From NCBI GenBank assembly GCA_900550595.1, contig URTB01000035.1, positions 1 to 9,547 of the forward strand: a stretch of 9,547 nucleotides of DNA. Reading direction: 5' to 3'. Shown piece after piece: positions 6,515 to 9,547 of the stretch. Each line of letters starts with the position of its first letter. Position 1 is the stretch's first letter. The position numbers and the translations under genes are program-made. The stretch comes from an uncultured Collinsella sp. GTDB taxonomy: Bacteria; Actinomycetota; Coriobacteriia; Coriobacteriales; Coriobacteriaceae. A model generated the notes under the pieces. The model was given only the letters and a program-made list of their open reading frames with translations. It was not told the DNA's origin and ran no database searches.

Positions 6515-7180
6515 CTACCCCGCTACGCGCACGCTGGGGCACAAATCCGCCAGCGGACACTCGTCGCACTTAGGCTTGCGGGCGTCGCAGATCTCACGGC
6601 CAAAGGTGATCCACTGGTGGTTGACCGACTCCCAATACTCGTGCGGCAAAATCTTGAGCAGATCTTGCTCGGTCTTGAGCGGCTCCTTGGCATGCGTCTT
6701 GGGGCTCAGCATCAGGCGGTGCGCGATGCGGTTGACGTGCGTATCGACCGCGATGCCCTCGACAATGCCAAACCCCACGTTGAGCACGATGTTCGCCGTC
6801 TTGCGGCCAACGCCCGACAGCTTGACGAGCTCCTTCATGTCGGCCGGCACCTCGCCACCGTAATCGGCAACGATCATCTGCGCGGCCTCCACGGCGTGCT
6901 TGGCCTTGCTCTTATAAAAGCCGAGCGACTTAATGGTATCGGCCACATCGGCCACGCTCGCCCCCGCCATGGCCTCGGGCGTGGGCCACTGGGCAAACAG
7001 CTTCGGCGTCACCTTGTTGACCTGCGCGTCGGTCGTCTGCGCCGAGAGCAGCACCGCGATGAGCAGCCTAAAGGGATTCTCGTGATCCAAAAAACACTCG
7101 ACCGGGCCATAGCGACGGTTGAGGCGCTCGCACACCTCAACGGCGCGCTCGCGTTTGGCGGCATTGGTCTCGCGTGGCAT
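6515..7180 (-). CDS. nth: Endonuclease III (DNA glycosylase / AP lyase)
   Basis: A 221-residue base excision repair enzyme that removes oxidised pyrimidines from DNA and nicks the resulting abasic site. The helix-hairpin-helix is LSGVGRKTAN (121-130), with catalytic lysine K127. The catalytic aspartate is D146 in AVDTHVNR. The C-terminal iron-sulfur cluster has the exact family spacing C-x6-C-x2-C-x5-C at C198, C205, C208 and C214. The family's early LLSAQTTD is at 44-51. Length is normal (E. coli Nth has 211 residues). The start is the ATG at 7180, which has GAGGAG (7186-7191) five bases upstream. An in-frame ATG at 7204 is preceded only by a weak TAGG and is less likely. It follows the ABC transporter gene by 63 bases without a convincing terminator, so the two may share a transcript. 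Confidence 0.98.
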   Translation of the reverse strand: MPRETNAAKRERAVEVCERLNRRYGPVECFLDHENPFRLLIAVLLSAQTTDAQVNKVTPKLFAQWPTPEAMAGASVADVADTIKSLGFYKSKAKHAVEAAQMIVADYGGEVPADMKELVKLSGVGRKTANIVLNVGFGIVEGIAVDTHVNRIAHRLMLSPKTHAKEPLKTEQDLLKILPHEYWESVNHQWITFGREICDARKPKCDECPLADLCPSVRVAG

Positions 7181-7185
7181 AACGA

Positions 7186-7191
7186 CTCCTC
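7186..7191 (-). promoter_or_regulatory. Ribosome binding site choosing the nth start
   Basis: GAGGAG on the minus strand, five bases before the ATG at 7180. It is the reason for choosing this start rather than the in-frame ATG at 7204. Confidence 0.8.
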
Positions 7192-7243
7192 GGCTCAGCG
7201 GCATAACAAACCTATGGGCACGATTGTCCCACGTATGGGGTCT

Positions 7244-9046
7244 TTACGCCTCCAAAAATGCGCCGGTCTGGCGGCCCCACAGGCTCGCATACTCGCCGCC
7301 TGCCTCGACAAGCTGCGCATGCGTACCGTCCTCGACAATCTCGCCGTCCGCCAGCACCACGATGCGATCGAGCGCCGCCACGGTGGACAGGCGATGCGCC
7401 ACCACAATGGAGGTGCGACCGCGCATCAGGTTCTCGAGCGCCTCCTGCACCAGCGCCTCGGACTCGCTGTCGAGGGCAGACGTCGCCTCGTCGAGCACCA
7501 GGATCGGCGCGTCGGTCAGGATAGCGCGGGCGATGGCCACGCGCTGACGTTGGCCGCCCGAAAGCTTGACGCCGCGCTCGCCCACCATGGTGTCAAAGCC
7601 GTTGGGCAGGCGGTCGATAAACTCCAGGGCATTTGCCAGGCGCGCGGCCTCGCGGATCTGCTCGTCGGTTGCGTCGGGGCGGCCGTAGGCGATATTCTCG
7701 CGAATGGAGCGATGGAACAGCAGCGCCTCCTGCGGCACGTAGGCAACCTGGCGGCGCAGGCTCTGCTGCGTGCAGCGCGAGACGTCTTGGCCGTCCACGA
7801 GCACGCGGCCGCCCTGCACATCGTCCAAGCGCAACAGCAGCTTGGTGAGCGTCGTCTTGCCCGAGCCCGATTTACCCACCAGGCCCACGCGCTGGCCCGC
7901 CGCCACGTGAAGCGTCAGGTCGTCGAACACGTTCTCGCCCGCCGCGGCGTCACGGTATGCAAAGCTCAGGTGCTCAAAATCAATCGCACCTTCGGTCACT
8001 TTAAGCTCGGGAGCGTTCTCGTCGTCTGCCACCAGACGCGGCTCGTCCAGCACGCGCGTCATCTCGGCCGCATCGCCCAGCGCGCGGTTGATGCGCTGCA
8101 TCATGGAGCTTACGTAGTTCAGACGCATGGTGAGGTTGTACGTATAGGTAAAGATCATGACGAGCGCGCCGGCCGAAATGCCAAACCACGCGTTGCCACC
8201 CGCGACGAACACACTCACCACGGCCATGGTGATGACGATAAGGCCCGAGGTCGTAAAGTTGCGCTGCATCATGGCGTGCATCGAAACCGTTTCGGCGTCG
8301 CGCGCGGCGCGGTCGGCGGCATCGAACAGGTCGCGCTCAAAGTCCTCGCGCCCACAGGTCTTGACGGCCAGGATATTCGTGACCGCGTCGGACAGCACGC
8401 CCGACAGCTTGTTCTGCGCGGCGGACGTCGCGGCCGAAAGCGGCATGATGCGCTTGTACATAAGCCAGACAAATGCGATGTAGACGACCATGATGCCCAC
8501 CAAAATCACGGTAAACGTCGGTACCACCGGGGCGAGCGCCGCCACCGTGCAGACAACCGAGGTGATGGTGGGAATGAGCGAATACACCGTCACGTCCACC
8601 AGGCCCGTGTAGCCGCTCATAAAACGACTCGTCTGGCTCACAAGCGATCCGCCAAAGCGGCTGGTATGGAATGTCATGGATTGGTTGGAGAGCGTGTCGA
8701 AGCATAGACGCGCCAGGTGATAGTTGCCTGCAATCTCGAGCTTGTAGACGGTGTAGTCCTGTAACTTGGAGAGGATCTGACCCACCAGGTTAACGAGTAC
8801 GAGCGCCAGGATATAGGGGCCGAAGACCTCAAACACCTGGTCACCCGCCACGGGACCGGCTTGAACGCGGTCGACAATGAGGGCCATCACATAGGTATTG
8901 GCAAACGTCAGCAAAAAGATGTAGCCCGCCGACGAGAATACCGAGAGAAAGACAATCAGCGGCTGCGTGCGCGTGACACCCCAAAACCGCTGCAGCGTGC
9001 GGCGCACGGTGGAGCGGCTGAGCGGGCTGGTGCTTCTCTGGGACAT
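7244..9046 (-). CDS. ABC transporter with fused permease and ATP-binding domains (MsbA/LmrA-like exporter)
   Basis: A 600-residue half-transporter of the type IV exporter fold, expected to work as a homodimer or with a partner outside the window, in the cytoplasmic membrane. The N-terminal half (about 25-320) has hydrophobic spans near 30-57, 75-93, 158-176, 179-197, 267-284 and 288-305, the six expected for this fold. The ATPase domain (about 354-600) carries Walker A GKSGSGKT (391-398), Q-loop Q439 in VPQEALLF, signature LSGGQ (495-499), Walker B ILVLDE (515-520) with catalytic E520, the D-loop SALD, and switch histidine H551. All ATPase residues are intact. The start is the ATG at 9046 with AAAGGAA upstream; longer in-frame starts up to 9100 lack a good site. 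The gene stands alone behind the rmuC terminator, with an inverted repeat just before its ribosome binding site. Substrate (drug, lipid or peptide) cannot be told. Confidence 0.97.
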   Translation of the reverse strand: MSQRSTSPLSRSTVRRTLQRFWGVTRTQPLIVFLSVFSSAGYIFLLTFANTYVMALIVDRVQAGPVAGDQVFEVFGPYILALVLVNLVGQILSKLQDYTVYKLEIAGNYHLARLCFDTLSNQSMTFHTSRFGGSLVSQTSRFMSGYTGLVDVTVYSLIPTITSVVCTVAALAPVVPTFTVILVGIMVVYIAFVWLMYKRIMPLSAATSAAQNKLSGVLSDAVTNILAVKTCGREDFERDLFDAADRAARDAETVSMHAMMQRNFTTSGLIVITMAVVSVFVAGGNAWFGISAGALVMIFTYTYNLTMRLNYVSSMMQRINRALGDAAEMTRVLDEPRLVADDENAPELKVTEGAIDFEHLSFAYRDAAAGENVFDDLTLHVAAGQRVGLVGKSGSGKTTLTKLLLRLDDVQGGRVLVDGQDVSRCTQQSLRRQVAYVPQEALLFHRSIRENIAYGRPDATDEQIREAARLANALEFIDRLPNGFDTMVGERGVKLSGGQRQRVAIARAILTDAPILVLDEATSALDSESEALVQEALENLMRGRTSIVVAHRLSTVAALDRIVVLADGEIVEDGTHAQLVEAGGEYASLWGRQTGAFLEA

Positions 9047-9050
9047 GGGC

Positions 9051-9057
9051 TTCCTTT
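9051..9057 (-). promoter_or_regulatory. Ribosome binding site of the ABC transporter
   Basis: AAAGGAA on the minus strand, four bases before the ATG at 9046. It supports this start over upstream in-frame starts as far as 9100. Confidence 0.75.
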
Positions 9058-9058
9058 C

Positions 9059-9079
9059 GCGTCTGATAGGGCGAGACGC
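9059..9079. repeat. Short inverted repeat upstream of the ABC transporter
   Basis: GCGTCT (9059-9064) and AGACGC (9074-9079) are perfect 6-base inverted arms around a 9-base centre. The repeat lies one base upstream of the ribosome binding site. It could be an operator or a small leader hairpin; there is no T run, so it is not a terminator. It may also be chance in GC-rich DNA. Confidence 0.45.
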
Positions 9080-9080
9080 C

Positions 9081-9111
9081 ATTGTTGCACATTGGAGCAC
9101 GCTTCAGACAA
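9081..9111 (-). promoter_or_regulatory. Weak promoter candidate for the ABC transporter
   Basis: On the minus strand TTGTCT (9106-9111) and AACAAT (9081-9086) each match the consensus boxes in 4 of 6 positions, but are 19 bases apart. The rmuC terminator upstream implies that a promoter exists in this 75-base gap. This pair is the best I could find and is not convincing. It would start RNA near 9074, inside the inverted repeat. Confidence 0.25.
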
Positions 9112-9120
9112 GTGCGATAC

Positions 9121-9162
9121 GAAAAGCGGTGGGGCGCCCGCGTTTGCGCCGGTGCCCCACCG
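9121..9162 (-). terminator. Rho-independent terminator of rmuC
   Basis: CGGTGGGGC (minus strand 9162 down to 9154) pairs perfectly over 9 bp with the arm 9127-9135, around an 18-base interior that can pair further. On the minus strand the stem is followed by C and then TTTT (9122-9125). It begins 11 bases after the rmuC stop codon and separates rmuC from the ABC transporter. Confidence 0.85.
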
Positions 9163-9173
9163 TCTTGTTGCAA

Positions 9174-9547
9174 TTAGTCCTCGTCTTCTTGGTCCGCGAG
9201 AAGGCTCGCGGACGTGAGTCCCAAGATCTCATCGGCTTGGTCGGCGTCTTCCAGCGCATCGATGTCCTTGAGCTTGCGCTCCATGACGTTGGTGCGCGTG
9301 GTGATGATGCCCTCGACCGTTTTGCCCGCGGTCTCGATCTGCTGCTGGGCGCGGCGCAGCGCCTTTTGATAGCGCGGCAGCTCGGCCTTGACGGCGGAGA
9401 GCACGCGCAGCACGTCGTCGGTACGTTTTTGCAACTTAAACGTCTGATAGCTCATCTGCAGACTGTTGAGGATGGCCGCCATGGTGCTGGGACCGGCAAC
9501 GTTGACGTGATAGTCGCGGCCCAGGGTCTCGATAAGCCCGGGGCGGC
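9174..9547 (-). CDS. rmuC: DNA recombination protein RmuC, C-terminal part (5' end outside the window)
   Basis: The last 123 codons are visible; the reading frame runs open past the window edge at 9547. RmuC proteins are predicted nucleases with an N-terminal membrane anchor and coiled coil and a C-terminal restriction-endonuclease-like core; they limit DNA inversions and recombination between short repeats. The visible part holds the family's late core: the block IETLGRDYHVNVAGPSTMAA followed by ILNSLQMSYQTFKLQKRTDD, then VLSAVKAELPRYQKAL and a helical stretch ending in VMERKLKDIDALE. This matches RmuC, whose tail typically reads AGPTTLAALLNSLQM...AVKTEF...IERKL. After the conserved part comes a short acidic tail (LADQEDED). 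The in-frame ATG at 9482 lies inside the conserved block and is not the true start. The stop is TAA at 9174-9176, followed by its own terminator. Confidence 0.94.
   Translation of the reverse strand, partial: RPGLIETLGRDYHVNVAGPSTMAAILNSLQMSYQTFKLQKRTDDVLRVLSAVKAELPRYQKALRRAQQQIETAGKTVEGIITTRTNVMERKLKDIDALEDADQADEILGLTSASLLADQEDED

Noticed and set aside
7215..7231. A TGGG/CCCA hairpin between the ABC transporter and nth
   Set aside because: The stem is short and bulged, and the following sequence has only a broken T stretch. It is too weak to call a terminator.
6446..8707. A 753-codon plus-strand open frame opposite nth and the ABC transporter
   Set aside because: It is the antisense of two well-supported genes, and its translation is rich in His, Arg, Ala and Leu with no domain. 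GC-rich codon use on the minus strand removes stops from the opposite strand.
1..9547. Search for mobile elements, CRISPR repeats, tRNA or rRNA, toxin-antitoxin pairs or defence genes
   Set aside because: None is visible. All seven genes are common chromosomal families with even composition, so no undescribed system is claimed.

Overview
The window is ordinary, gene-dense chromosome from a GC-rich bacterium, and every gene I can support lies on the minus strand. Codon third positions are strongly G/C. Gaps between genes run from about 45 to 160 bases, and most genes start at ATG behind a purine-rich ribosome binding site. The combination of mfd, nth, a single-chain ABC exporter, RmuC, a PAP2 phosphatase and a threonine-aldolase-like enzyme at this base composition fits a gut actinomycete of the class Coriobacteriia, perhaps Collinsella. 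That assignment is inference from style and protein flavour, not from a diagnostic marker.

In transcription order (high to low coordinate) the window holds: the C-terminal end of rmuC (9174-9547, start outside the window) with a strong terminator; a 600-residue ABC exporter with fused membrane and ATPase domains (7244-9046); endonuclease III, nth (6515-7180), followed by a weaker terminator; the transcription-repair coupling factor mfd (2725-6357); a PAP2-family membrane phosphatase (1805-2668); a PLP enzyme of the threonine aldolase / beta-eliminating lyase family (734-1759) closed by a perfect 14-bp terminator hairpin; and a GNAT acetyltransferase of the phosphinothricin-acetyltransferase type (75-656). 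Likely transcription units are rmuC alone or with genes outside the window, ABC-nth, mfd-PAP2-aldolase, and the acetyltransferase from its own promoter. No stretch over 300 bases lacks a gene.

Three of the seven genes (rmuC, nth, mfd) serve DNA repair or genome stability, but their neighbours (exporter, lipid phosphatase, amino-acid lyase, acetyltransferase) do not form a recognisable pathway with them. I see no mobile element, CRISPR array, tRNA, rRNA or defence system, and nothing I would call a new biological system. The best leads are regulatory. The aldolase terminator hairpin sits exactly where a good promoter for the acetyltransferase would start its transcript. A second terminator-like hairpin lies just upstream of the mfd ribosome binding site. 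The two hairpins share a loop heptamer.
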